This document shows positions 7,312 through 15,044 of a stretch of 24,159 nt of DNA, one piece after another. The position numbers were made by a program, and so were the translations under genes. The notes below the pieces were generated by a model that saw only the letters and a program-made list of their open reading frames with translations, had not been told where the DNA came from and searched no databases. Position 1 is the first letter of the stretch. Every line of letters starts with the position of its first letter. The DNA is from Bacillota bacterium (GTDB lineage: Bacteria > Bacillota > Clostridia > Acetivibrionales > DSM-1351): the NCBI GenBank assembly GCA_023391425.1, contig JAEWAX010000025.1, positions 1 to 24,159 on the forward strand, given 5' to 3'.

Positions 7312-8154
7312 ATGGGATTTTTAAACATTATTGCTGAACCACTAGGAAAATTTCTTTATTGGATATATAATACAGTGGCCTTTGAGAATTATGGGTTAGC
7401 AATTATCATATTTACGATAATTGTAAGAGCTGCTTTGTTTCCTTTAACTTTAAAGCAGTACAAGTCTACCGGAGAAATGCAAAAGGTCCAGCCTTTATTA
7501 AAAGAAGTTCAAAGAAAATATGCAAATGATAAAGAAAAACTAAATCAAGAAACCATGAAGCTTTATCAAGAGCACAAGATTAATCCAGCAGGTGGATGCC
7601 TACCATTACTGATTCAAATGCCTATTTTACTTACATTGTGGCAGGTTATAACAAAGCCACTTACGTTTATGCTAGGTTTTACAACAGAAACAGTTAATAA
7701 ACTGGCAACAACTGCTAATGTAGCAAAAAACACATATCGTGAAATTGATACAATTACTGATTTTATCAATAAAGGGTTGGGAGACCAGGTTGGAAACTTA
7801 AACATGTATTTTCCAAGCCATGCATTTGGTATCAACCTAGGAACTATACCTACATGGCATATAGATAAGCTGGCAGCAGACCCATCAAAAATCGTTTTGT
7901 TAATATTACCTTTGCTTGCAGTTGCGACTACTTACTTGACAGCACGTATGTCTATGCCAAAAACTACAGATAAAGCAGCTAACCCTATGGGAAATTCCAT
8001 GTTATATATATCGCCTTTGATGACATTGATATTTTCGTTTCAATTTCCTGCAGGTCTAGCTTTATATTGGATTGCTGGTAATATCTTTGCTATTGGACAG
8101 CAATACTATGTTAATAAATATGTCCTTAATAAGAAGGAGGTAGTGAATAAATAA
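7312..8154 (+). CDS. yidC: Membrane protein insertase YidC (Oxa1/SpoIIIJ family)
   Basis: Inserts and folds membrane proteins, alone or with SecYEG. Length 280 residues, the short Gram-positive form without the large periplasmic domain. The first core membrane segment (about 27-46, YGLAIIIFTIIVRAALFPLTL) carries the conserved Arg39 of the hydrophilic groove. A charged cytoplasmic hairpin follows (50-90, MQKVQPLLKEVQRKYANDKEK), then PLLIQMPILLTLWQ and two C-terminal hydrophobic stretches from about 190 onward. The external loop between segments 2 and 3 (about 118-185) is rather long. I see no clear lipobox signal peptide. Its TAA overlaps the ATG of jag by one base. Confidence 0.95.
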   Translation: MGFLNIIAEPLGKFLYWIYNTVAFENYGLAIIIFTIIVRAALFPLTLKQYKSTGEMQKVQPLLKEVQRKYANDKEKLNQETMKLYQEHKINPAGGCLPLLIQMPILLTLWQVITKPLTFMLGFTTETVNKLATTANVAKNTYREIDTITDFINKGLGDQVGNLNMYFPSHAFGINLGTIPTWHIDKLAADPSKIVLLILPLLAVATTYLTARMSMPKTTDKAANPMGNSMLYISPLMTLIFSFQFPAGLALYWIAGNIFAIGQQYYVNKYVLNKKEVVNK

Positions 8155-8786
8155 TGGCTTATAGTATTGAAAAAACAGGAAAAACAGTTCAAGAGGCCAT
8201 TTTAGCTGCATTGTCAGAACTAAATCTATCAGAGGAAGACGTTGACATTGAGATTATCGATGAAGGCACTAAAGGAATTTTTGGACTAATTGGAACAAAA
8301 GTTGCAAGAATTAGGGCTAGCGTTAAAGAAGAGGAAAATAATAGATGCGATATTGCTTCAGATTTTCTATATACTGTATTAAGCAACATGGAAGTTGAAG
8401 CTGATATAAGCGTTAGCGAAGATGATGAAAGCATAGTAGTAGATGTAAATGGTGATGATATAGGTATAATAATTGGACGTCGTGGAGAAACTATGGATGC
8501 CCTTCAATATCTCACTAGCTTAGTTGTAAATAAGGGGTATGAGGATTATAAGCGTGTAATACTGAATGTTGAAAATTACAGGCAAAAAAGAGAGGAAACT
8601 CTTGTAAAGTTAGCTAACAGATTAGCTGAAAAGGTTGTTAAATATAAGAAACCAGTTACTCTCGAACCTATGAATCCATATGAGAGAAGAATTATTCATT
8701 CATCTCTACAGGGGCATAAATATGTTGAAACATATAGCACCGGTGAAGAACCAAAAAGGAAAGTAGTTATTGCATTAAAAAAATAA
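8154..8786 (+). CDS. khpB: RNA-binding protein KhpB (Jag), Jag_N-KH-R3H
   Basis: RNA-binding protein that in other Gram-positives works with KhpA in cell-elongation control and post-transcriptional regulation. Three parts are visible in 210 residues. The Jag N-terminal domain is 1-50, with the GTKGIFGLIGTKVARI motif. A KH domain has its GxxG loop as GRRG at 108-111. The C-terminal R3H domain contains NPYERRIIHSSLQ and ends in a basic tail. The ATG overlaps the yidC stop by one base, and AAGGAGG (8134-8140) lies inside the end of yidC, so translation is coupled. A hairpin follows at 8809. Confidence 0.94.
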   Translation: MAYSIEKTGKTVQEAILAALSELNLSEEDVDIEIIDEGTKGIFGLIGTKVARIRASVKEEENNRCDIASDFLYTVLSNMEVEADISVSEDDESIVVDVNGDDIGIIIGRRGETMDALQYLTSLVVNKGYEDYKRVILNVENYRQKREETLVKLANRLAEKVVKYKKPVTLEPMNPYERRIIHSSLQGHKYVETYSTGEEPKRKVVIALKK

Positions 8787-8808
8787 TTTATAATTAAAAT
8801 ATGAGATG

Positions 8809-8841
8809 AAATGGTTCAGGAGTTCTTCCTTGAACCATTTT
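8809..8841 (+). terminator. Hairpin terminator after khpB
   Basis: Arms AAATGGTTCA and TGAACCATTT are perfectly complementary, extended inward by GGA/TCC with one bulged base. Only a short T-run follows (TTTT then G). It plausibly ends the rpmH-khpB transcript; efficiency is uncertain because of the short tail. Confidence 0.65.
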
Positions 8842-8935
8842 GTGCGTTTGCATGTTAAGATAGAGTTGTAGGATAAGGTGGAAGTTTTGTACTTCCTCGA
8901 AATATCGATATTTGAAAAGAAAAAAGAGGTAAATT

Positions 8936-10315
8936 ATGTACTTTGAAGATACAATTGCGGCTCTTTCCACACCATTAGGAACTGGTGGAATTGGTATTAT
9001 AAGAATTAGCGGAGAAAAGACATTTGAAGTGGTATCAAAGATATTTGTATCTGCTAAACCGATGAATAATATAGCTTCTCATTCTATTACTTATGGAAAA
9101 ATAGTAGATCCTGTAACTAAAGCTGTTATTGATGAAGTATTACTGACTAAAATGTGCAAGCCAAAAACCTTCACTAGAGAAGATGTTATTGAAATTAATT
9201 GTCATGGTGGTATAGTTGTTATAAATAGAGTACTTGAGCTTTTACTAAAATATGGTGCACGACCTGCAGAGGCAGGAGAATTCACAAAGCGTGCATTTTT
9301 AAATGGTAGAATTGATTTATCACAGGCAGAGGCAATTATAGATTTGATAAATTCAAAAACAGTTGAAAGTTCAAAGGCTGCTATTAATCATTTAGAAGGT
9401 AGGCTATCAAAAAAATTAAAAGAGATAAGAGCAATACTAGTAGAGCTATTGGCACATATTGAGGTTACAGTTGACTACCCTGAGCATGATATTGAAGAGA
9501 TTACAGGTGAAAAGGTACTTGACAGCTTAAAGTTAATTAAAAGTGAACTTGTGACACTGGCAAAAACTTTTGAACGTGGTAAAATCCTTAGAGAAGGCAT
9601 TAATATTGTTATTGCAGGAAAGCCAAACGTAGGAAAATCCTCTCTTCTAAATCAACTTGCTGGAAGTACGAGGGCAATTGTAACAGAAATACCCGGCACA
9701 ACTAGAGATACTATAGAGGAGTATGTAAATATTAAAGGGATTCCTGCAAAAATCACCGATACAGCAGGAATTCGAAGCACAGAAGATGTTGTTGAAAAAA
9801 TTGGTGTAGACAAAGCTTATAAGGCAATTAATGATGCAGACTTAATAATTATGGTTATCGCTGCTGATACTGGAATTCTCCAAGAGGATGCAGAGGTATT
9901 AGAAAGCATTAAAGGTAAAAAAAGCTTAGTAATGATTAATAAAACTGACTTGGTGGATAAGCTGAAAGTTGATGAAATAAGGAAACAGATTAACGTTGAC
10001 ATAGTAATAGAGGCATCAGTTATAAATGAGCAAGGGGTAGACGTACTTGAGGATAAAGTTGCTGAACTATTCTTTAAAGGGGATATTTCTCAAAATGATG
10101 AAATCCTATTAACCAACGCTAGACACAAAAACTTAGTAGATCAGTCTATTAACGCTATAGATCAAGCACTTAATTCTTTTGATATGGGAATGCCATTAGA
10201 TATGGTTACTATAGATATTAAAAATTCTGCAGAGTGTATTGGACAGATAACTGGTGAGTCAATTGATGAGGCTGTTATGCACAATATATTTAGCCGCTTC
10301 TGCATTGGAAAGTGA
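8936..10315 (+). CDS. mnmE: tRNA modification GTPase MnmE
   Basis: GTPase that with MnmG puts the 5-carboxymethylaminomethyl group on wobble uridine 34 of certain tRNAs. Length 459 residues, normal. The N-terminal folate-binding domain starts MYFEDTIAALSTPLGTGGIGIIRISG. The inserted G domain has GKPNVGKSS at 228-236, then GTTRDT, DTAG and NKTD. The C-terminal CIGK catalytic motif ends the protein. The ATG has AAGAGGT 5-6 nt upstream. The 5' leader (8842-8935) has a small hairpin (8880-8896) and a 14-bp palindrome (8900-8913). mnmG follows 33 nt downstream, so the two partners are co-expressed. Confidence 0.97.
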   Translation: MYFEDTIAALSTPLGTGGIGIIRISGEKTFEVVSKIFVSAKPMNNIASHSITYGKIVDPVTKAVIDEVLLTKMCKPKTFTREDVIEINCHGGIVVINRVLELLLKYGARPAEAGEFTKRAFLNGRIDLSQAEAIIDLINSKTVESSKAAINHLEGRLSKKLKEIRAILVELLAHIEVTVDYPEHDIEEITGEKVLDSLKLIKSELVTLAKTFERGKILREGINIVIAGKPNVGKSSLLNQLAGSTRAIVTEIPGTTRDTIEEYVNIKGIPAKITDTAGIRSTEDVVEKIGVDKAYKAINDADLIIMVIAADTGILQEDAEVLESIKGKKSLVMINKTDLVDKLKVDEIRKQINVDIVIEASVINEQGVDVLEDKVAELFFKGDISQNDEILLTNARHKNLVDQSINAIDQALNSFDMGMPLDMVTIDIKNSAECIGQITGESIDEAVMHNIFSRFCIGK

Positions 10316-10348
10316 TAAATATTTTTGATATAGAAAGGAAGAATCCTT

Positions 10349-12244
10349 ATGGATTATTTCGCAGGAAGTTATGATGTAGTAGTTGTTGGAGCCGGACACG
10401 CTGGCTGCGAGGCTGCATTAGCAGCAGCAAGATTGGGATGTAAAACGATTGTTTTTTCTATTAATCTCGATAGTATGGCGAATATGCCTTGCAATCCTAG
10501 CATTGGTGGTACTGCAAAGGGGCATTTAGTAAGAGAAATAGATGCTTTAGGTGGAGAGATGGGTAAGAATACTGATAAAACTTTTATTCAGTCTAAGATA
10601 CTCAATTTTTCTAAAGGCCCAGCAGTTTATTCATTACGTGCTCAAGTAGACAGACGTCGCTATCAGATAGAGATGAAACATACATTAGAGATGCAGGAAA
10701 ACCTTGATATTAGGCAAGCTGAGATAGTTGAGATACTCACAGATGATTCTAAAACAAAAATAACTGGAGTCAAAACCCATACTGGTGCAATATTTGAGTG
10801 CAAAGCAATAGTTCTTACAACCGGAACGTATTTACAGGGACGAATAATATTGGGAGATGTTAGCTATAGTGGAGGGCCGGATGGAATCTTCCCAGCGAAT
10901 AAGCTTTCTGCAAGCCTTTTGGATTTAGGAATAAAACTATTAAGATTTAAGACTGGAACTCCAGCTAGACTTAACAAAAGAAGTTTAGACTTTTCGAAAA
11001 TGACTGAACAGCCAGGAGATGATGTGATTATCCCATTCTCTTTTGAAACTGAGAGCATAGAACAAGATCAAGTTCCATGCTGGTTAACGTATACTAACAA
11101 ACAAACTCATGATGTCATAAAGGAAAACTTACATCGTTCACCTCTCTACAGTGGTACTATAACAGGTATTGGCCCCAGATACTGTCCTTCAATAGAAGAC
11201 AAGGTAGTAAGATTTGCTGATAAAGAGAGACATCAAGTATTTGTAGAGCCTATGGGTCTTGATACAGAGGAAATGTACCTGCAAGGAATGTCAAGCAGTC
11301 TTCCAGAGGATGTACAGATTGAATTTATGAAGACAATTCCTGGGTTGGAAAATGTCAAAGTAATGAGAAGTGCGTATGCAATTGAATATGATGGAATAGA
11401 CGCTACCCAGCTAAAGTTATCACTTGAGTATAAAAAAATAGAAGGTTTATTTTCAGCTGGACAGATTAATGGTAGTTCAGGTTATGAAGAGGCAGCAGCT
11501 CAGGGTATTGTGGCAGGTATAAATGCTGCTATGAAAATACAAAACAGAAATCCTATGATATTAGATAGGTCACAAGCCTACATAGGGGTCTTAATAGATG
11601 ACCTTGTGACAAAGGGTACAAAAGAGCCTTATAGAATGATGACTTCAAGGTCAGAGTATAGATTACTTCTTAGACAGGATAATGCTGACTTAAGGCTGAC
11701 TCCAATTGGCAGAGAGGTTGGACTTATTAACGAAGGGCGTTTTGAAGAGTTTCTGAAAAAGAAGGAGCTCGTTGAAAAGGAAATTGAGAGAATAGAAAAT
11801 ATCTATATCTCACCTAATGAAAAGGTACTAAAATATCTTGAGAGCAGAAATAGTACTGCAATAAAGAGTGGGTATAATCTTGCAGAACTACTCCGAAGAC
11901 CCGAAATAAGTTATGATAGCTTGGCTGAAATATGCGAATTACCAGAGCTTTCTAGGTCTGTAAGGGAACAGGTCGAGGTAGCTATTAAATACAAGGGATA
12001 TATAAAAAGACAAATACAACAGGTTGAGCAGTTCAAAAAGCTAGAAGGACGAAAATTACCTAAAAATATAGATTATAATGAGGTTCAAAGCCTAAGATTA
12101 GAGGCAAAACAGAAGTTATCTCAGATAAAACCTGATTCGATTGGACAGGCGTCAAGAATAACTGGCGTATCACCAGCAGATATATCTGTTTTACTTATAC
12201 ATCTTGAGCAAATGAATAGAAAGAAAAATATAAATAATGACTAA
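10349..12244 (+). CDS. mnmG: tRNA uridine-34 modification enzyme MnmG (GidA)
   Basis: FAD-dependent partner of MnmE in wobble-uridine modification. Length 631 residues, the full-size family member. The dinucleotide-binding motif GAGHAGCEAALAAARLG is near residues 15-31, followed by PCNPSIGGTAKGHLVREID; the downstream GTYLQGRIILGD and SGYEEAAAQGIVAGINAA segments are also family hallmarks. The C-terminal helical domain used for MnmE binding ends in a short basic tail (MNRKKNINND). The ATG follows GAAAGGAAG at a usual distance. A weak AT hairpin (12266-12290) separates it from rsmG. Confidence 0.97.
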   Translation: MDYFAGSYDVVVVGAGHAGCEAALAAARLGCKTIVFSINLDSMANMPCNPSIGGTAKGHLVREIDALGGEMGKNTDKTFIQSKILNFSKGPAVYSLRAQVDRRRYQIEMKHTLEMQENLDIRQAEIVEILTDDSKTKITGVKTHTGAIFECKAIVLTTGTYLQGRIILGDVSYSGGPDGIFPANKLSASLLDLGIKLLRFKTGTPARLNKRSLDFSKMTEQPGDDVIIPFSFETESIEQDQVPCWLTYTNKQTHDVIKENLHRSPLYSGTITGIGPRYCPSIEDKVVRFADKERHQVFVEPMGLDTEEMYLQGMSSSLPEDVQIEFMKTIPGLENVKVMRSAYAIEYDGIDATQLKLSLEYKKIEGLFSAGQINGSSGYEEAAAQGIVAGINAAMKIQNRNPMILDRSQAYIGVLIDDLVTKGTKEPYRMMTSRSEYRLLLRQDNADLRLTPIGREVGLINEGRFEEFLKKKELVEKEIERIENIYISPNEKVLKYLESRNSTAIKSGYNLAELLRRPEISYDSLAEICELPELSRSVREQVEVAIKYKGYIKRQIQQVEQFKKLEGRKLPKNIDYNEVQSLRLEAKQKLSQIKPDSIGQASRITGVSPADISVLLIHLEQMNRKKNINND

Positions 12245-12265
12245 ATACAAGGGCTAAGATTTACT

Positions 12266-12290
12266 AAAATTTCGAAGATAGAAATTTTTT
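12266..12290 (+). terminator. Weak AT-rich hairpin between mnmG and rsmG
   Basis: Arms AAAATTTC and GAAATTTT flank a 7-nt loop, and the right arm runs into a T-tract. The stem has only one G-C pair, so it would be leaky at best and compatible with continued transcription into rsmG. Confidence 0.3.
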
Positions 12291-12313
12291 GACAGGACAA
12301 TATGGAGGAAAGT

Positions 12314-13039
12314 ATGGCATTAGAGCTTGAATTAAGTGAACTACTTGAAAAGGGAGCACTGCATTACGGGAAGACTCTTACAAGTCAGCAGATAGAGCAA
12401 TTTACAAAATATATGGAGCTGCTTAAGGATTGGAATAAAAAAATAAACTTAACTGCTATAGAAGATGACAGGGAAATAATTATTAAACATTTCAGTGATT
12501 CACTGAGTATATTGCCCTATGTACAGGATAAGGAGCAAAAGCTGATTGATGTTGGAACAGGTGCTGGATTCCCTGGTATTCCCATAAAAATAGCTAATAA
12601 AAATATAGAGGTTACTTTACTTGATTCTTTGGAAAAGAGAGTTAAGTTTTTAAATGAAGTTATAAATTCCGTAAACATTTCCAAAATAAAGGCTGTTCAT
12701 GGTAGAGCTGAAGATATGGGTATAAGTACTATTCATAGAGAAAAGTACGACATAGCTGTCGCAAGAGCGGTGGCAAATTTACCGGTTTTACTCGAATATT
12801 GTCTCCCTTTTGTGAAAATAAATGGGATTTTTATCGCAATGAAAGGTAGTAACACAGAGGAGTTTGACAATTGTGGTAAGGCTCTCGACATATTAGGTGG
12901 AAAAATTGAAAAAATTGAAAAAATGGAATTACCTTTTAGTAATATAGAAAGAAATGTCGTGGTGGTAAGAAAGTTTAGACAGACGCCGACAAAATACCCA
13001 AGAAAAGCAGGCAAACCTGTAAAAGAGCCGTTGATATAA
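12314..13039 (+). CDS. rsmG: 16S rRNA (guanine-N7) methyltransferase RsmG (GidB)
   Basis: SAM-dependent enzyme that methylates a guanine in the 530 loop of 16S rRNA; loss gives low-level streptomycin resistance in other bacteria. I choose the ATG at 12314 (MALELELSELLEKG, 241 residues). GGAGGA sits 4 nt upstream of it and overlaps the alternative ATG at 12302, which has only a weak AGGA before it. The SAM site is LIDVGTGAGFPGIPIKIA, followed by VTLLDSLEKRVKFLNEV and VHGRAED. Further typical segments are YDIAVARAVANLPVLLEY and IAMKG. The C-terminal tail is basic (KYPRKAGKPVKEPLI). Position after mnmG is conserved in Firmicutes. Confidence 0.96.
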   Translation: MALELELSELLEKGALHYGKTLTSQQIEQFTKYMELLKDWNKKINLTAIEDDREIIIKHFSDSLSILPYVQDKEQKLIDVGTGAGFPGIPIKIANKNIEVTLLDSLEKRVKFLNEVINSVNISKIKAVHGRAEDMGISTIHREKYDIAVARAVANLPVLLEYCLPFVKINGIFIAMKGSNTEEFDNCGKALDILGGKIEKIEKMELPFSNIERNVVVVRKFRQTPTKYPRKAGKPVKEPLI

Positions 13040-13122
13040 GAATTAATATCCAGTATTTTACATCTTTTTATCGAACGATTCTAAGCAGGCAATAAAGGAA
13101 ATGAAATAAAAACAAGAGAACT

Positions 13123-13191
13123 ATCCTTTGTAATGTAATTTACAATATATAGTAGATTACTAATGAAAATAAATAAAAAAGTACAAAGGAT
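13123..13191 (+). promoter_or_regulatory. noc leader: inverted repeat that covers the ribosome site
   Basis: Two perfectly complementary 10-mers, ATCCTTTGTA (13123-13132) and TACAAAGGAT (13182-13191), are 49 nt apart. The right arm contains the noc Shine-Dalgarno AAAGGAT. Inside, TTGTAA/TTACAA can form a competing small hairpin. Pairing of the long arms would hide the ribosome site. Regulation is inferred; the complementarity is directly visible. Confidence 0.5.
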
Positions 13192-13200
13192 GGTGCCGTT

Positions 13201-14046
13201 ATGTTAGAAAGTAAGATTCAATTTCCAAAGCAGGAAAAGAAAGATGAATTAAAAAACATTACTTATGTTGGTATTGATTTTATTAGGCCAAATCCATACC
13301 AGCCAAGAAAGCAATTTAATAAATTAGCACTTGAAGAACTATGTGAATCTATAAAGCAATATGGTGTTTTACAGCCAATTAATGTGAGGAAAATTTCACT
13401 TAGTACATATGAGCTTGTAGCAGGAGAGAGAAGGCTAAGAGCTGCAATATTGGCGGGTCTTAAAGAAATTCCAGCTATAATAATCAATGTTGATGATAAT
13501 GATTCTGCTGTTATGGCATTGATAGAAAATCTACAAAGAGAAGATTTGAGCTACATGGAAGAGGCTGAGGGATATAGTAATTTAATAAACGAGCATGGCT
13601 TTACACAAGAAGAGCTGGCTCAGAAGATAGGTAAAAGCCAGTCTACTATTGCTAACAAGATAAGACTATTGAAGCTCTCTCCACTAGTAAAGAAAATTCT
13701 TGCAGATAACAACCTTACAGAAAGACATGCGAGAGCTCTACTAAAGCTTCATGATGAACAGTTGCAATTAAAGGTACTCAGATTAGTGTGTGAAAGAGGG
13801 CTCAATGTTAAAAGAACAGAGGAGCTAGTTGAGAAAGCAATTGATAAATTCTCAAAAGATATAAGGCAGAAGCCAAGTGATAGAAAAATAACTAAGTCTA
13901 TTAAAGATGTTAGAATCTTTGTAAATACAATAAAGCAGGCCATTGATATAATGAAGCAATCTGGTGTGAATGCTAAGGCGGCACAGATTGATAGGGGAGA
14001 CTATATCGAGTTTGTTGTGCGCGTTCCTAAGAATAATATGGCATGA
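13201..14046 (+). CDS. noc: Nucleoid occlusion protein Noc (ParB/Spo0J family)
   Basis: ParB-family CTP-dependent DNA clamp; Noc keeps the division ring off the nucleoid. The 281-residue protein has the ParB N-terminal domain (about 21-115) with the CTP-pocket motif GERRLRAA and ENLQRED. The HTH region has QEELAQKIGKSQSTIANKIRLL and LTERHARAL, wording closer to Noc than to Spo0J. The C-terminal part (about 210-281) should be the dimer domain. Position after rsmG is as in Bacillus. The N-terminal ~20 residues (MLESKIQFPKQEKKDEL) are charged, and I see no obvious copy of the membrane-binding amphipathic helix of Bacillus Noc. No soj/spo0J pair follows. No palindrome matching parS or the Bacillus Noc site was noticed in the window. 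Confidence 0.88.
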   Translation: MLESKIQFPKQEKKDELKNITYVGIDFIRPNPYQPRKQFNKLALEELCESIKQYGVLQPINVRKISLSTYELVAGERRLRAAILAGLKEIPAIIINVDDNDSAVMALIENLQREDLSYMEEAEGYSNLINEHGFTQEELAQKIGKSQSTIANKIRLLKLSPLVKKILADNNLTERHARALLKLHDEQLQLKVLRLVCERGLNVKRTEELVEKAIDKFSKDIRQKPSDRKITKSIKDVRIFVNTIKQAIDIMKQSGVNAKAAQIDRGDYIEFVVRVPKNNMA

Positions 14047-14147
14047 AATCAGTATTTAGTAAAAGTATAGCTCGTTAGTTATTATACAAGTACTATTTAT
14101 GCTAAGAAGTATAGAGTACAGCGGTTCTAAAAGGATTAAATATAATT

Positions 14148-14178
14148 AAAAGTGGATGGTTAGCCAGGCCACTTTTTT
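14148..14178 (+). terminator. Intrinsic terminator after noc
   Basis: Stem AAAAGTGG pairs with CCACTTTT; inside, TGG TTAG CCA adds a short upper stem. It runs directly into a T-rich tail (TTTTTTGTTTTT). A well-formed terminator, about 100 nt after the noc stop. Confidence 0.85.
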
Positions 14179-14286
14179 GTTTTTACATAAATATATGTGT
14201 GGATGTCAAGAACTATAGCCATAGGCAGATCTAGTAATTCAAGTGTACTCAATTATTTTATAAAAATGTATTGGAGATATTATCTA

Positions 14287-14327
14287 AAAGATATACTGCG
14301 TATATATGGTATATACAGTATATCTTT
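14287..14327. repeat. 41-nt near-perfect hairpin / palindrome at the edge of the ABC remnant
   Basis: Arms AAAGATATACTG (14287-14298) and CAGTATATCTTT (14316-14327) are perfectly complementary. Inside, TATATA TGG TATATA extends the stem by 6 bp with a 2-nt CG bulge. No T-run follows, so it is not a usual terminator. It may be an operator of the lost transporter operon or the scar of a rearrangement. Confidence 0.7.
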
Positions 14328-14611
14328 CTTTAGTAGCTAGAATTAAAGTGCTGAATATTTTGGGAGAGTTTGTTTCAGATGGCCTAAAGTCAGTACTGTT
14401 TTCCACACATATTACATCAGGTCTGGATAAAGTAGCTGAATTTATCACAATTATCAACAGGGGAAAAGTGATTGAGAGTCTTTCAATAGATAAAATTGAA
14501 GAAAAGTATGTTATCGTGATGGGTGCACTTGAAGAATTAACAGGAAAAGAGCAGGAATTCGTAGGTGTTAGAAAGGGAGCAGGAAGTTTTGAGGGATTAA
14601 TTTTAGACTAA
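14328..14611 (+). pseudogene. C-terminal remnant of an ABC transporter ATP-binding protein
   Basis: The frame reads from just after a typical D-loop (SLVARIKVLNILGEFVSDG) through the H-loop LFSTHITSGLDKVAEFITIINRGKVI to a normal-looking C-terminus ending at a TAG. That is the last third of a multidrug or bacitracin-type ABC-2 ATPase. Walker A, the signature motif and Walker B are absent, and nothing upstream in any frame restores them. The only nearby start codon (14306) lies inside the 41-nt hairpin and has no ribosome site. It is therefore a decayed fragment, truncated at its 5' end right at the hairpin. The matching permease is also only a tail (14607-14825). Confidence 0.75.
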
Positions 14612-14825
14612 TATTGTCATAAGTGCTATGATAATGACAGCAATTATATTTTTGTTCATGTCCATACTTATTTTAGCAGGGCCCGAAACCATGAACAGCT
14701 TATTTAATAATTCTATTGCACATATAGTGATTATTTCACTTTGGGTTATTGGTACAGTAATATCTATTTTAACATTAAAAAAATCTTATTTACGAACGAT
14801 GAACAAAGTTAGGCTAACAGAGTAA
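14607..14825 (+). pseudogene. C-terminal remnant of an ABC-2 type permease
   Basis: Hydrophobic frame overlapping the end of the ATPase remnant. Two membrane spans are visible: one around MIMTAIIFLFMSILILAG and one around IAHIVIISLWVIGTVISILT. Between them lies PETMNSLFNNS, and a short basic tail follows (KKSYLRTMNKVRLTE). This resembles the last two helices of an ABC-2 permease, which normally follows the ATPase gene. The N-terminal part is missing, and the frame is open upstream only to 14607. Could be a small membrane protein of its own, but the neighbouring ATPase tail makes joint decay more likely. Confidence 0.55.
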
Positions 14826-15044
14826 TGGTTTGGGAATAATAGTACTAAGAGATAAATAATAATAGTATTTGCTTTAATATTTAATTGGTTACATTTTGTA
14901 TAGTTGCAAAAAGTGTAAGTAAATTATAGTCTAGTTCTACTACAGGGATATAGTGACAAAAAAGTGGACAGGTGGCGAAAAGTTTATTACAATATATAGT
15001 GGAAAAGATTGTTTCTATAATATGAAAAGAGGTAAAAAGTTAAA
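14826..15044. other. Leader region of gyrA
   Basis: Gene-free stretch between the permease remnant and gyrA. A possible -10 TATAAT (15016-15021) and other TATAGT-like boxes (near 14925 and 14995) are present, but none has a good -35 at 16-18 bp, so the gyrA promoter is not assigned. AAGAGGT precedes the gyrA start. Confidence 0.4.

Noticed and set aside
14306..14327. Start codon of the ABC ATPase remnant at 14306
   Set aside because: It lies within the 41-nt hairpin, has no ribosome site, and the residues it adds do not resemble an ATPase.
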